NCBI GenBank assembly: GCA_964450955.1
Contig: CAYVFI010000058.1
Coordinates: 1-22,899, forward strand
DNA from: CAYNWT01 sp964450955
Lineage (GTDB): Bacteria > Planctomycetota > Planctomycetia > Planctomycetales > Planctomycetaceae
Length of the DNA: 22,899 nucleotides
Direction of reading: 5' to 3'
The notes beneath the pieces are model-generated. The model searched no databases, had not been told where the DNA came from, and was given only the letters and a program-made list of their open reading frames with translations. Below are positions 22,848-22,899 of this stretch, piece after piece (position 1 is the first letter of the stretch; every line of letters begins with the position of its first letter). The position numbers were made by a program, and so were the translations under genes.

Positions 22848-22899
<52 letters not shown>

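Overview
The window looks like a piece of a planctomycete genome, probably Planctomycetia and possibly a draft or metagenome contig. This is an inference from gene content: a Tat-exported DUF1501 protein translationally coupled to a secreted PPC-domain protein, membrane proteins that begin with a zinc ribbon followed by a Pro-rich linker and one membrane helix, a trypsin/PDZ protease with a second degenerate protease half, and a two-gene Na+/solute symporter of the VC_2705/DUF4212 type. The right edge ends in a pure run of 51 G, which looks like a sequencing or contig-end artefact.

Left part (1-7.7 kb). A tRNA-Leu(CAA) with its own hairpin/T-run terminator is followed by a small zinc-ribbon membrane protein (minus strand) and a lone MNT/AbiEii-like nucleotidyltransferase (plus). 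A long minus-strand series then runs leftward: tryptophan 2,3-dioxygenase, a kynureninase-like PLP enzyme 29 bp after it, an FtsW-type SEDS glycosyltransferase, and the trypsin/PDZ exported protease. The first two would carry tryptophan toward kynurenine and anthranilate; no formamidase is present here.

Middle part (7.8-12.7 kb, plus strand). A large zinc-ribbon/single-helix protein, an exported rhodanese, purQ behind a hairpin-rich leader, and a smaller zinc-ribbon/single-helix protein. A convergent gap (12306-12665) is filled with palindromic, direct-repeated DNA; a 56-nt core of it recurs near the right end at 50/56 identity.

Right part (12.7-22.9 kb). The symporter pair (minus) is divergent from the PPC/DUF1501 export pair (plus, ATGA overlap). 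A CFA-synthase-like methyltransferase follows. Next comes a 603-aa protein that fuses a TrhO-type tRNA U34 hydroxylase (rhodanese) to an RluA-type pseudouridine synthase, overlapping a DUF952 gene by ATGA. A convergent antibiotic-biosynthesis-monooxygenase-like gene and the second repeat copy close the window.

Most genes are housekeeping or lineage-typical. The points most worth following are the TrhO-RluA fusion, the purQ leader, the repeat family, and the Ser-to-Cys degenerate protease half. I found no CRISPR array, transposase, phage module or recognisable defence island.
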